From contig NC_061813.1 of assembly GCF_021462225.1 (NCBI RefSeq), positions 17,198,442 to 17,262,441 of the forward strand: 64,000 nt of DNA, written 5' to 3'. Made by a program: the position numbers and the translations under genes. A model generated the notes under the pieces. It was given only the letters and a program-made list of their open reading frames with translations. It made no database searches and was not told where the DNA came from. This document shows, in pieces, positions 37,355 through 48,836 of the stretch (positions are counted from its first letter, which is position 1; each line of letters begins with the position of its first letter). This DNA comes from Girardinichthys multiradiatus (lineage: Eukaryota; Chordata; Actinopteri; Cyprinodontiformes; Goodeidae).

Positions 37355-37421
37355 CCATCAGAAATTCAGCCGACTTGGATTTCTTCTGCTTAGGTTGCTG
37401 CAGTGCCTTCTGCTGTAACTT
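37355..37421 (-). CDS. ofcc1: ofcc1 exon 2, basic KKSKSAEFLM segment
   Basis: A 67-nt exon with acceptor TTTCCCTCCAG and donor G|GTGAGT, entering in phase 0 and leaving one base over. It encodes residues 7-28: a Lys/Gln-rich helix-like stretch (KLQQKALQQ) followed by KKSKSAEFLM. This is one of the most recognisable OFCC1 blocks and was the main reason for naming the gene. The basic cluster could contact membrane lipid or act as a nuclear signal, but nothing in the sequence decides that. Confidence 0.85.
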
Positions 37422-40400
37422 CTGGAGGGAAATTGTTAAATGAATAAATTAGCTGCAGAATGAAGATCATCATTTATGATCCGCAACTAACGCAGTATTT
37501 TAAATATGGGACGACACTGAAATGTCATTTAATTTACATCGCCGCTAAAGGGGTCAAGCACTAATTGAACAACAGGAGTGGAAAAGAATTTAATCATAAA
37601 TAGATAAGAAAAGTTGACATGAATGTGTAATGAAGGTCACGTTAAAATACTGCCTTCGTGTGTTTAAAATGAATAAGCAACAACACTATCTTCTGGAAAA
37701 TTGTGCACTTTTACACAAGTAGGATGGGAGCACACAGGCAGGATGCACAGACATGGTTTACATGTCTTTTTGCGTTACTTTACATCAACCTGAAGAGTCT
37801 TGACTTACAGTATATTAAGGCAACCAAATTAAATTTAAATAAGGCGTGATGCATTGGCAAGATTGATCTATACATTTCTGTGCAGACATGTTAACTCTAA
37901 CATTGTAGGTGGTCTTCACATGTCTAAAATCTTACAAAAAAGGATATCCAAAAGCAAATATGGGTTTCTTTGAAATCACAAACCAGGCACATTCCCACAT
38001 TTCTCTTATTTCCGTAGAGCAGAAGAACAATGCAAAGGCAGAAGGAAAGGACATCAGTAGTTGTGTTTTTGTGTTACTGATATGTTTACATGTGAATGCA
38101 CCATATGAAAGAGCTCTGTTGCTTAAAGCGTATGGAGCTCTTTAAGCATTATTTTATGCAGATTCCAGTGATGAACGGTGCTCATGCCCATGAACAGCAT
38201 GTATTTGTATACAATATTTAATTTCAAAGGCAAAATCAAGGGGCAGACTGTTTTTGGGGGTGGGGGAAGAGCTTTTTTCAGTTTTAAATGACAGAGCAAT
38301 TAAAATAGCAGAGGATGAGTTCCAGACCAATCTGGAAAGAGGGGTTTTGTAAATCTGTTTTTACATTCGACAAGCCCTACAGCAAGACATTCATTTATAC
38401 CACTGAGATTAATGCTTATCTAATTGTAACTTATTTAAAAACCATTTTCTTTTCGACTGGGTACCAATCATCTTCTGTGACTTGAACACACTGTGTCATA
38501 CCAAAGATGAGAGACAGATTTGGCATTGGTTATGACTGTCTCCCTGGAATTTTGTCTTTTCTTCTCATTTCCCTATTTTCTTAATTCTTTATATATATAT
38601 ATATATATATATTTTTTTATTTTTTTTATTAGAGATTCACTCAGAAATCATCTGGTGACCAGAATCAGCCAATTTACACTTTGACCCGTGACCGGCCAGT
38701 CAAATCCTAATAAATCCGATCTTTTCATGATCAAAGAATGCAACATAGCTAAATGCTAACAGGCTGTGCTAACAACAACACCCTTTGGTGCGGAAGCTGT
38801 TACTGAGGGAAAACCTTTGCTATTTATCGTGTCAGTGAGGTGTTTAAAAATAAAGATAGCATTTAAAAAGTAACTTTTCTATAAAAGCAAATTTGCCAAT
38901 CATCCAGGCTGCTACTTAAACGCAATTAAATGTTCATCAAATAACAGGAAGGCCTAACGTTTTACAGGTAAGTTGTTTTATTTTTTTTTTCCTTTTGAGA
39001 AAGCCCTTTCAGCCCCATCTTGGAAAAGTGCTGGATTTAGAAATGTTGGGAACATTTTGGAAATCTCAGATTTAAAGTAAGGATCTAGTGAATAGACCTA
39101 AGGATCACTATTTGCAAATAATTAATCTGCAATAGCACAATATTCTGTGTGGGCTTATGATTAAGAAACTCAAACAACAGGTATAGGAAAGTTAATAGAA
39201 AAGTTGCTAATTAAAAAGCTTGGCATTCTGGCTACTGTCAAGTGTTGTTGGAGTGCAAATATACTCAGCAAAAATGTGCTGGGTCATTCTATTTGACTAA
39301 GAGTATGGGTTGGGTCTATTTGGCCCACTTACTCTTTTAAGCCCCGCCTTATCTGTTTCCCAAATGTGTACTTTGCATTCAGCATCGGAAAAAAAAAGAT
39401 TTATATGCGGTGGCAAAAGAAATTCATGACTTCTTTCCTTTTAAATGTGATTGTTGTCAAAAGGAATAGAGCACAACAATGCCTTGTTCAATTCTTGTTG
39501 AATTCAAAGGCATAGCTAGAAGGGCTTGGGGAAGACCGCTTGCTGCTAGGGGCTGGTGGGCACAGACCAGCTAGAAAGTGAATTTTGCATACTGTACGGA
39601 TCATCGCCCAGTTCAGCCCAGTCACATTGAATCTGCCGTCAACCAATTGTGCTTCATGAAACCGTCAACCCTTATTTACGTCTGCCTGTTTTCTTCCCCG
39701 CACAGCTGTAAACAAGGCCCCAGCTTTGAGCTGTCTTCCTCTGTCCCTGCACACGCTGCTTGCCAGGGGAGAGTCGACAGCTACAGCTCGTCCTCCCTAG
39801 GACAGTTAGAGCTACCATTTCCAGACAAACACTCAAAACACTAGGCAAATAGGAGTCAGGGTGCAAGATTTTCTGGAAGTGATAGAATTTTTCAGAAACT
39901 TGACATAAATATCCCTGCGCAGGTTTTGTCTCTGGCTTTAGTTTTAGCTTCTTTTTTTTTATAAAAAAAACCTTCTCAAATGTAGGTCTACATGACACAT
40001 GACATTATTTTAAGCATCTTCTGGCATTGAGGTCAAAACATGACAGGTTTCTTTTTCTACACTTATACCAAACTTTAAAAAAAAACTTAGAAACCCACAA
40101 GGATTAGACCAAACACCTTATGAAATCAATGAAGGCCTAAAGGATTGTTCTGTTTCAATATTGAGGGAGACTCTTTTTAACAATGAAAATGCTAAAAAAG
40201 CATTTGTATTAATGAAATGTCATAAGAACAGTGAAAACCTCTACAAAGCACCTTCAATAATGCTTGTAAAGATTAGGTTAGCATTTTCTTTCAAAGACAA
40301 ACCCAGCCCTGCCATTAAAATGTGAAAGCATCTTAATTTATAGAGCGGACTTATATGAGCACGGTAATTGTTACCCACCAAACAGTTTCTTCTAAACAAC

Positions 40401-41091
40401 AACTGTGTCCGTTGGTGTAGACAGAAAAACATAATTAGTATTCAAGCTTAATTAATCTATGCTGGCCCCCTTTAAGTGAATTAGTCAATTATTTATGCAT
40501 GTGTGCTCCTTTGATGCTAACAGATTATGTATGTTAGTGGAAAAACCTTGAAAAATGACTTTGAAAACTTTCCGCCATGAAATGTCACTACAAGCCTTTG
40601 CAGTGACTTTATTTCAGTTAAGGCCATGACATCTTTGTGGGTAGAAAAAGTTTCAATGAATTCTTATTTAGCCAAATTACCATGCCACATATTTTAATGG
40701 CAGGCAGTAAAACACTGATATCTCCTTGTCCAGAATCCAGGGCAAGGGACAAACTAAATCAGCTAAATATGTTTTTTTATTTTTTATTTTTTTTTGCGGC
40801 CTAATCCATGGAATGGAAATCTAACACAAGTCGGATCAAGGTCTGTCTTAGGATCATGGGAACTCCTTGGGATTTTCAAGAGCCTTTTGTTTTTACCCCT
40901 GAGAACCGGGCACTGGCCTCTGCACTCCTCAATCCCCCATTGAGAATGCAGAGGCAGCACGGAGGAATGTTAAATGTCAATGGTCAGGCTGCACCAGCAC
41001 CTTTACAGAGGGGGAGAGTCTGAGGTATGAGGTTTGGCCTTCTCGAGTTCAGCTATGGTCTTATGAGGAACAGAAATGAAACTGCACTCAC
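37422..41091. other. ofcc1 intron, exons 1-2
   Basis: Unique AT-rich DNA with a TA run and T-runs; no transposon family recognised and no exon in phase. Confidence 0.55.
38591..38611. repeat. (TA)n microsatellite
   Basis: About ten TA units followed by T-rich sequence, in the intron between exons 2 and 1. Confidence 0.9.
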
Positions 41092-41173
41092 ATTGCCAAA
41101 GGTGTCCATCTCCACAAATGACCAAAGATCAACACAGGCTGGTTGTGATCTCTCTGCAACAGCAAGCCCTGTG
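41092..41173 (-). CDS. ofcc1: ofcc1 exon 1 as modelled (probable start codon)
   Basis: The acceptor is TTTGCAG before 41173 and the donor is AAT|GTGAGT after 41092. The likely initiator ATG is at 41109-41107, giving residues 1-6 (MDTFGN), and the exon ends in phase 0. This start is chosen because the following residues align, from memory, with the beginning of known OFCC1. The frame stays open upstream through the rest of the exon (about 21 codons, including PACVDLWS), so either this is 5' UTR that happens to be open, or fish have a longer N-terminus joined from a further exon such as the candidate at 48801-48836. Confidence 0.7.
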
Positions 41174-41739
41174 CTGCAAAATAAAACTAATGGTAATAAA
41201 TAAACAATTACACATATCAAGGCAGGCTTAACCACACAATGAGACTGACTTATAATATGGATACATATAAGTATGAAAACAACAGTAACATTGTAGCTAA
41301 AACGCAAAAGAGCTATACTAAAAAATAGAAGTAGTGAATATGTTTTTGTGTTTTTTTCAACCAATGTATATTTCTAACCTCCTTATTCTCATAAAATTTG
41401 CACCAGATGTTGATATCAGCCCAGGTAATCAACTAATTTCAAAGAATTCAAAACAAGTACATACAATATAGGTGGACAAGTGTAATGACACAGGAAATAA
41501 GTCTTAAACATGTGAAGAAAAGGAGGTGCAATGAGACATGGAAAGCCAAGAAACCAGTAGAAATGTTTTAGTATTTAGAAAGCGTCTTGGTGTAAATTAT
41601 GTTTGAGCTGGTTTAGTCCTAACTGAGGAATAATGTTTCTTTTTTACAGGATATCACAGAGGAAGCATTTCATGATGAGTAAAAGACCCTCTCATCCTTA
41701 TTTTTCCTAAACATTCTAATGGCATTGGTTATAGTGAGC

Positions 41740-43180
41740 ACCATTGGATCCATATTCAAAAGAGCCAAAAGGACATAATTTCACCATAAGCCAAGCCAAA
41801 CCAGGTGATCTTTGCAGTATTTCAGTCAGAGGCGCCAAAAGACTAATCAGACACGTTATTCCAGTGGCAAGAAAGATTTGGAGAAAGCATTATAACTAGT
41901 AGGTAAAGTTATTCCAAATAAGAGTACATAATGCATTAAATGTGTGTCCATGGCCCCCTTGGACACACCATGGACTTTAATGCTAAAGAAAAAGCATGTA
42001 GAAATGTATTTCAAATTTGTAGCAGAAAATTTTGACAAGCCAATAAAATACTGGAGCAAAATTATCTGTTAAGATGAAACCAAAACTCTTTGCATGCCAT
42101 AGTGGGGAGAAACAGCACTGTACACCCGATAAACAACATACCACTAGTAAAGGTGGTAGCATCATGGTGTGTTGTTCTTTTCTTTTCTACATACTGTACT
42201 GCCAGACTTAATACAAGTGAAAAAGCATGGGCATTTATTGTATAGTTTATTGTGAATTGTTCTTGATCAAGAAGAGAATTATGGTGGTGACCTGTCCAGG
42301 GTGTACCCCACCTCTCGTCCGTAGACTGCTGGAGATAGGCACCCTCTCCCCTGCAACCCAGTATAGATGAAGCAGGTATAGAGAATGGATGGATGGGTGG
42401 ATGGATGGAGATGAGAATTTTGATTTATCATGATGATGTATTATAATTAATGCCTGAAAACCCCCAAAACTGAGTATTGTCGGGAATGTTTTATTATTTT
42501 TTCCACAGTTAGGTCCATGAAAGCATCAGTAAATAACAAAATATTAAAAAAATATTGTTAAATGCAGCTACTGTGTGCAGCTTTGCCGTTTTCCACTTCT
42601 TTATGTAACCACTGTTCTAAGAGAAAGCTATTTCAGAATTTGTATGTTTTTTGTTATTTGTTACTGTGTTTATGGAGGGTTGGTTGCAGTGACATACAGT
42701 CACCATACAGTTGCCCAACAACATTTCCAAGAAGTTATAAAAAACTTTTTATTATCACTTTTTTCATTATCATAATAAATACCATAATATATTGTGACAT
42801 AATTGGAAGTCCATGTCACCCATTACTAGAAGAAAGGATGATTTTTTTTGACATTTTATAAAAATCTAAATATAAAACATTATTTTTTGACAAAACAATA
42901 ATTCCATGCAAATACACTGTCTCTGCTTGGCTCAAGAAAAACAAAATAAAGCTGCTAGAATGGCCCAGCTAGTCACCCCACTTTAATCCAGTACAAAAAC
43001 TGATGTAATGAGCTAAACATCAGAGTGCATAGAAGAGGCCTGCAGAACATTGAAGATTTGAAGCCAGTCTGGAGCATGTTGCCAAAATCCCTCCTGATCA
43101 ATATAGGGAGTCTTTCTCCATAAAGGACTAGACAAAGCTTTCCTTTTAAGTATTTCATAATTTTTAGGTTGCACAATCAA
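41740..43180 (+). mobile_element. fragments of a degenerate Tc1-like element around an L2-type tail
   Basis: 41830-42180 keeps 'GATGAAACCAAAACTCTTTG' and 'GGTGGTAGCATCATGGTGTG' (sense-strand transposase), and 42910-43170 keeps 'AGAATGGCCCAGCTAGTCAC', the catalytic-Glu region. Between them lie an L2-type tail and AT-rich DNA. Confidence 0.5.
42283..42409 (+). mobile_element. L2/CR1-type LINE 3' tail
   Basis: GGTGACCTGTCCAGGGTGTA followed by the 'CCCACCTCTCGTCCGTAGAC' block and ending in a GGAT repeat is the common 3' end of fish L2-type LINEs. Only the tail is present. Confidence 0.7.
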
Positions 43181-44798
43181 TATTTATTCCATGTGTAATT
43201 TTACATTTGAGCCATAACCTAATTCCTGAACTAATTTATTTTGAATCCCTTCTATGTGTAGACTACTTTAGATACTAACAACCAGTATGTTTTCCATGCC
43301 ATTAACCCTATTAGAATGTTTCTGTTAATGTTATCTATACTTATTCCCCCTGCTGTATTATGGAGAACAAAATAACTCCTTCCAAGCAGTGTCACACTAT
43401 CTTCTTTCTGCTTGTATGTTTAAAAGTATTATCTCTGCAATGCATCTTTGAGAAGAAAGGATGATAAACAGCTTTTATTTTCAGAGATAACAAATTATTT
43501 GCCCTGATTATTCAAATTGTTTGTTCATTTACATCCGATACAATATCATTTGGTATTTTTATCATCTTTTCCTGTGGTAATTCACAGGGCTCGTGCAAGT
43601 TTCTACTGAAATAGCAAAACAAACCCCGGGCAAAATGTGAAAGATTATCCCATACCATGCGAGCTAGGATGAAATGCTGCACTTTTTCACACTGAACACT
43701 GCTCCACTGGGTGTGATTGAAAAACATGTAAAGCTATTGAATCCATGGTTTGTATATGTGAGGGGAAAATGAGTGTTGTAACAAGTGGGCCAGTGTTTTT
43801 GTAATTGTTTCAAATTACACTCGACGTAATAACTCAGTTAAAGCAGAGCCAGTGTGCGGTCCATTCACGTTAACCAGGCAAAGACCACAGGATATCCATG
43901 TACCCTTATCTTGGCCTGCAAAAAAGAGCTGATTATGTAAACAAATGGGGAGAATAAACTCCTTAGCCATACTTCCAGCTGTCTCTGTTTGTATCCAATG
44001 GCACTTATATCCAGAAGAGGGATAATACTTTAAGATACAAAGGTGCTTTGTGGCATTTCCTATACATGTGTATTATATTAAATTAGAGACCCTAACATTC
44101 CTGTTTTTGATTTGCTTAACTGCCTTTCTGTGTTATTTAAAGAGTTGTGTGCGTGTGTGAACATTTTACACAGGTTGTAAAATTGTGATGCTGCGAGAAG
44201 TGTATTAATTGTTAAAGCTGCATGCCTCCTGCCAAACATTCACTCTCAAAACAAAGAAGTTGCCAACACTGTTGTGAACCACATGAATTACTGATTCACT
44301 TTTCAGCTAAAGGTTCATGTTTTCTGTCAAAAGCCATATGTGAACACAACAACCATGTTGAAAAACCTCAGGTCCATCAGAATTCAAAGCACTTGCTGAA
44401 TCTGAGTTAGGATCAGATAAGCAAGATTAACATGTATGAGTTTAATGATGTACTGAATTATTTAATGTGTGTCTAGCTAAATTATACATACAGGGTTTTC
44501 TGCAAATGCGTTTGTTTCTGACCTGTACATTGTATTATTTTTCCAGGTTTCATCATAGCCACAAATTTAAAACAAACTGCTCTGCTCAGAGTTAAACAAC
44601 ACAACCTATTTTTCAGTTAATTGCTGTTTTGAATTTTGCTGCTAAAATGTTTCTGCTTCTAAAGATTCCCCTTCATGACTTTTAGCAGACCCTTATTTAT
44701 ATCACATCGCTTTTTGTTTGCATAAGCTGCATGTGTACAGTTTGTATTTACTATTTTGAAAGCCCGTGCATAATGACAGTCTAGACGTATACTTATAC

Positions 44799-45719
44799 AG
44801 CCTTGCAAAAACAGGCATACCGCTTCAACATTTGTCAAGTTTTGTCACATCAAGACAATGAACGTTAGTGTATTTTAATTGACTTTTTTTTTTAAGTCAG
44901 TACTTTAGAGAACTGACTTTTTTGATTACAACTGCAAGTTTTTTGTCGAATGTCAACTTTGCTCTTATATTAAATTAACATTTTGCCCATTCTTCTTCAG
45001 AAAACTGTTCAAGCTTAGTCAGTATTCAACTCTTGCCAAAGATTGTTAGTTGGATTTAGGGTCTGGACTTTGACTGGAACATTCTAACACTTTAATATGT
45101 TTTGATATAAACTACTCTATTGTAGTTCTGGATGTATGTTTAGAAGTCGTTGTCCTGCTGAAAGGTGAACCCTCTGTACTATGGTCTTTTGCAACCTCTA
45201 ATAGGTTTTCTCTTGGAGTGCCCTGTAATTAGCTCCCTCCATCTCCCCATCACCTCTGTTCAACTTCCTTGTGCCTGATGAAAAAAAGCGTCCCCACAGC
45301 ATTGTTCCACCACCACCATGTTTAACATTAAGGATGGTGTATTTAGGGTAATGTGCAGTGCGAATGTTATGGTCACACTAAATCTTTTGACTCAAAGCCC
45401 CAAAAATAAGTGTTTTGCTCATCTAAGCAAAGCTCTTTCCTCCATTTGTTTGCTATGTGCTATATCTGACGTTGGCAGACTTTGAAAGGGACTTTTTAGC
45501 TTTCTTTCAACAATAGCTTTTTTCTTGCAACTACTTAAGTTAGACTGGTAAATGAATAAATATAAAACCGTGTGTCACTGTACTTCTATTTTACAATTAT
45601 GCTCTATTTTGTGTTGGCCTGATACATACAACCTAAAACCAAATAGCCTAAAATATTGGGTTTTAAAGAGACAAAATGTGAAAGTTCCACAATTAGTAAT
45701 ACTTTTGTAAGGCACTGTG
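44799..45719 (-). mobile_element. degenerate Tc1-like relic, near full length
   Basis: Runs from CAGCCTTGCAAAAACAGGCA to the inverse 'ACTTTTGTAAGGCACTGTGA'. It contains antisense transposase blocks ('TTAGGGTCTGGACTTTGACT', 'CACCACCACCATGTTTAACA'). About 920 bp, no open frame. Confidence 0.65.
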
Positions 45720-46202
45720 AAGCTGATCTTACCTGAAAAGTAACACACAAATCAGGGATGTAATTCAGTAGTCACGATGGGACTAGTCTCTGGTGGACAC
45801 AGGCTTTTTCTTAATGTGCGACAACAACCAAATCCACCTCATATCACAGCAGCATTTCCTCCATGCTAAGCAATTTGCATCCATATGCACTCAAAAAACA
45901 CTATCTAAGCATTAAACTTTATTTTAAAGACAAATTTAGCTTCTGTAAAGTAAATAGAAATGAACTCAAGTGAATCTTTCAAAATATGTTGTTATAATTT
46001 ATGTATTATTAATACAATATACTTCAAATTTATTAGCTTGCTGTTGCAGATGTTAAGGTATTGCCTTTTTAAAACAAGTTCTTTTCAAATTAATGAATTT
46101 GATCAGATTACATTAACAAACTAACTTACGGTAAAAAAAAGAATAGTACATTTGATTGCTTACTGTATACATAATATCCTTTTGGATTAATCAAAACATT
46201 AC

Positions 46203-46320
46203 CTTATAAAGTCAGACTTTTCCTCTTGTCACAGGCAGCTTCTCTTAGGTCGTCAGGCCAACAGGAACGACACACAACAGACTTGGCGTCAGATGACCTC
46301 CTCCCATTCACTCTCACTGA
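46203..46320 (-). other. possible non-coding 5' exon
   Basis: A minus-strand segment with acceptor CTTGTATTTCAG and donor AAG|GTAATG, 118 nt long. All three frames contain a stop, so if it is an exon it can only be 5' UTR, which would fit translation starting in exon 1. Evidence is limited to the splice-like ends and locally higher GC. Confidence 0.22.
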
Positions 46321-46990
46321 CTGAAATACAAGTACACGAGAAAGTCTTGAATTAATTATGCACAGGTACACATATTAAATTTGAATGGTAAATATTATAA
46401 ATTTGCCTTCATTTGATTACACATTTTCAGAAAGAACATTTAGTGGCAACAAAAAATTTTAACAGCCAAGTTTTATCTACCAGATGGCATTACTATGTTA
46501 ACGTTAATGTTCTTTGCGGTGTTGAATTATTAATGGAAGCTGTGGCAGGATGCTTTTTTAACCAGATGTTTGCTTAGTGTTTCACTAGAACACAGACAAT
46601 GGATTGCTTTGTCATCTTCCACTCACCATTACAATGAACTTCCCCAAACTGAAGTTAAACTGCTCACACCGCCTTTTCAACATCTATTATTATGTAATAT
46701 ATGACAGTTCACATAAAAGTAGCACCATTAATTATTTATTGGAAAGTACACACAGATATATTTCCCAGCTAAAGACAGCCAACAAGCTCTGCGGCCACTG
46801 TGAGGAATAGGTAGAGAATGCCCAGCGGATTGGCCCTGCACTAATAACACTAATGTCCCCTTAAAAGAAATCATGAACTACAGCTAATGGTTCCCTTGCA
46901 ACACACATTCTGACTACCTTATTTATGACTGCAAAGCCATCAGGCCATTGGTGGCCTTTTCAACCAGCGAAGAGCGATTGTTCATATGAC

Positions 46991-47575
46991 AGCACAATCC
47001 AAAAGTATTCACGCATCTTGAACCTTTGCACATTTTGTCATGTGAAATCTTCAAACCAAAATACATTTTATAATTATTTCACAGAGACCAAGATGCCAAC
47101 ACAAAGCAATGCATGGTTGTGAAATGGAAGAAACCAATACATGGTTTTCTGTTCCAAGCTGAGTGTTGAATTTCTGAATGCATCTCCTCCAGAGTTTCCA
47201 GGAGGGTCCTGGCTGCTTTTCCTTGCCTAGCCTCTCAGCCATCCTTTCGTGGGTTTTAGAGCTGTGCCATAGTCTTTTTTTTTCTTGGATGATGTATTGA
47301 TGTATGTATGTTTGTATAGTTATATCCGAGCCCCTAAGGAATGTATGTTGAACAGTGCTCTATGAGATGTTCAAAGCCTTCGAGGCCTTCTAATAATGTA
47401 TTTATACTGAGATATACTCGGTTTATTAATTAGTTGACTTTTGAAGGCATTAGTGGCACTTGAGTTCATTTATGATGTCATGATGTCATGGGGTATGTTT
47501 AAGGTCATGTATCATTTTCCTAGAGTGACAGATGTGTGAAATTGGTGGAGATTCTTGTAACCAAGGCACTATATT
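46991..47575. mobile_element. degenerate Tc1-like relic
   Basis: Left side 'AAAGTATTCACGCATCTTGA' with 'TTTGCACATTTTGTCATGTG' subterminal sequence; right side 'TTGTAACCAAGGCACTATA'. Heavily decayed. Confidence 0.55.
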
Positions 47576-48800
47576 GACAAAGAGCATTGCTCATTTGTTC
47601 TTTGATATGTAGCAGACTGTTTAGCTTTATCTTAAGTTTTTGATTAGTGACCCATGTCACAATCTCCTCTTGATTATGAAACAAAGCTGAAAACAATCAG
47701 GATTTAACAAGGCACCACAATTTAATCTGTTCAGTGCATCCTACAAGGGCCCTTGCAGCACCTATATTAACAAATCATTGAGATTTTTTTTTCTTCATTA
47801 AGCTGGTTTAATGTAATCTAAATAAGATTTTCACTGATTTGGACCTCCCATTTTGTGCCAAAGCTGTCGTTGATCGTTTATGTGATTTAAACAGAGACCT
47901 AAATCTCCATCTTATCCTATTAATTTTCAGTGCAGGCATGAGAGTGGCTAATGATGTTATCTTACCTAATTAACCTGTATAGGGATTCAACTCCAGGACA
48001 GGGGATTGTTCATCCTTCATCCAAGCGTTCATTATTATCATTATAATCATTATCATAAAAGGACTAACTTATGTTGGCCATTCCACCACCATTAATCTAG
48101 ATTGAGTCTTTTTGGGAGAGAATGATCCTTTGGGGTCATTTTTAATTATCAGTAACAGGATGGGAATTCCTGCAAAGCTGAGTAAGTTCAGTTGTGACCA
48201 TAGCAATAAATGGAATCCCATTAGACTGCACCACATGATTATTATGATTTGGCTTTGAGGACGACATAGTACGATCCTCAAAGATTTTCGCTACCAGCTC
48301 TGGAACTGACTCTTGGCTTCAACCTATTAACACTGCACACTTGAAGAAGATCAATAGCCTTCATTGGGCCATGTGTCATTGGTTAATCGGATATTGATGA
48401 GGATATTGACATGCACCTAATTAATCTCAGGCCCAGTGCTGGCTTTCATGTGTTTCTTTAATCATGAACTTCATCTAAGTCCATACAGTGCAGCAAGGTG
48501 GCACTACCTTTTTGACTTTGAGGTATAAAGTTGAAACCTGCTAAGTATATTGTTTGCAGATACAGTTTAATAATAGTTTAAATATTTAGATTTTTCTAAG
48601 CCTCAAAGATAAATTAACCTTGACTTGTGCAGCAATACATGCTTGAAAACTTTAATATGTTAAGTGGGATTTGTGAGGACCTGTGTATTCATATGTGTGT
48701 TTTACTTTGACAAATCCAGGTTGATCAATAGAAATGTGCATTAGTGTGCCGGTATACAGATGAGAGAGCACCCAAAGGTGACCCTGACTACTGGCATCAC

Positions 48801-48836
48801 CACAGGGCTCCAATAAGCTGCTCCTCAACCTCTCCT
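48801..48836 (-). CDS. possible upstream ofcc1 exon (36 nt)
   Basis: It lies between GATTTGCAG and G|GTGATG on the minus strand. It is open in a frame reading GEVEEQLIGAL and ends with 2 nt, which would join the open frame upstream of the exon 1 ATG. It could instead be 5' UTR or fortuitous; the exon is tiny and the donor is ordinary. Confidence 0.25.

Larger units (their letters stand above)
3657..41173 (-). other. ofcc1: ofcc1 (ojoplano) gene span, 14 linked exons, 3' end outside window
   Basis: Minus-strand vertebrate gene assembled from 14 exons that each have an AG acceptor and GT donor and whose phases chain without conflict: 0, 1, 1, 1, 1, 0, 1, 0, 0, 2, 0, 1, 0, 2 at successive exon ends. 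From the ATG at 41109 the open frame is 1,748 nt. The first residues, the KKSKSAEFLM block, the NPAF motif and the TLAAHQ block resemble, from memory, the N-terminus of human OFCC1 (orofacial cleft 1 candidate 1); the medaka ortholog is ojoplano, described as needed for optic-cup morphogenesis and as a Numb/Numbl-linked regulator of integrin endocytosis. Those roles are established knowledge; the assignment is by recalled similarity. No 5' UTR, promoter or stop codon is secured. Confidence 0.85.
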
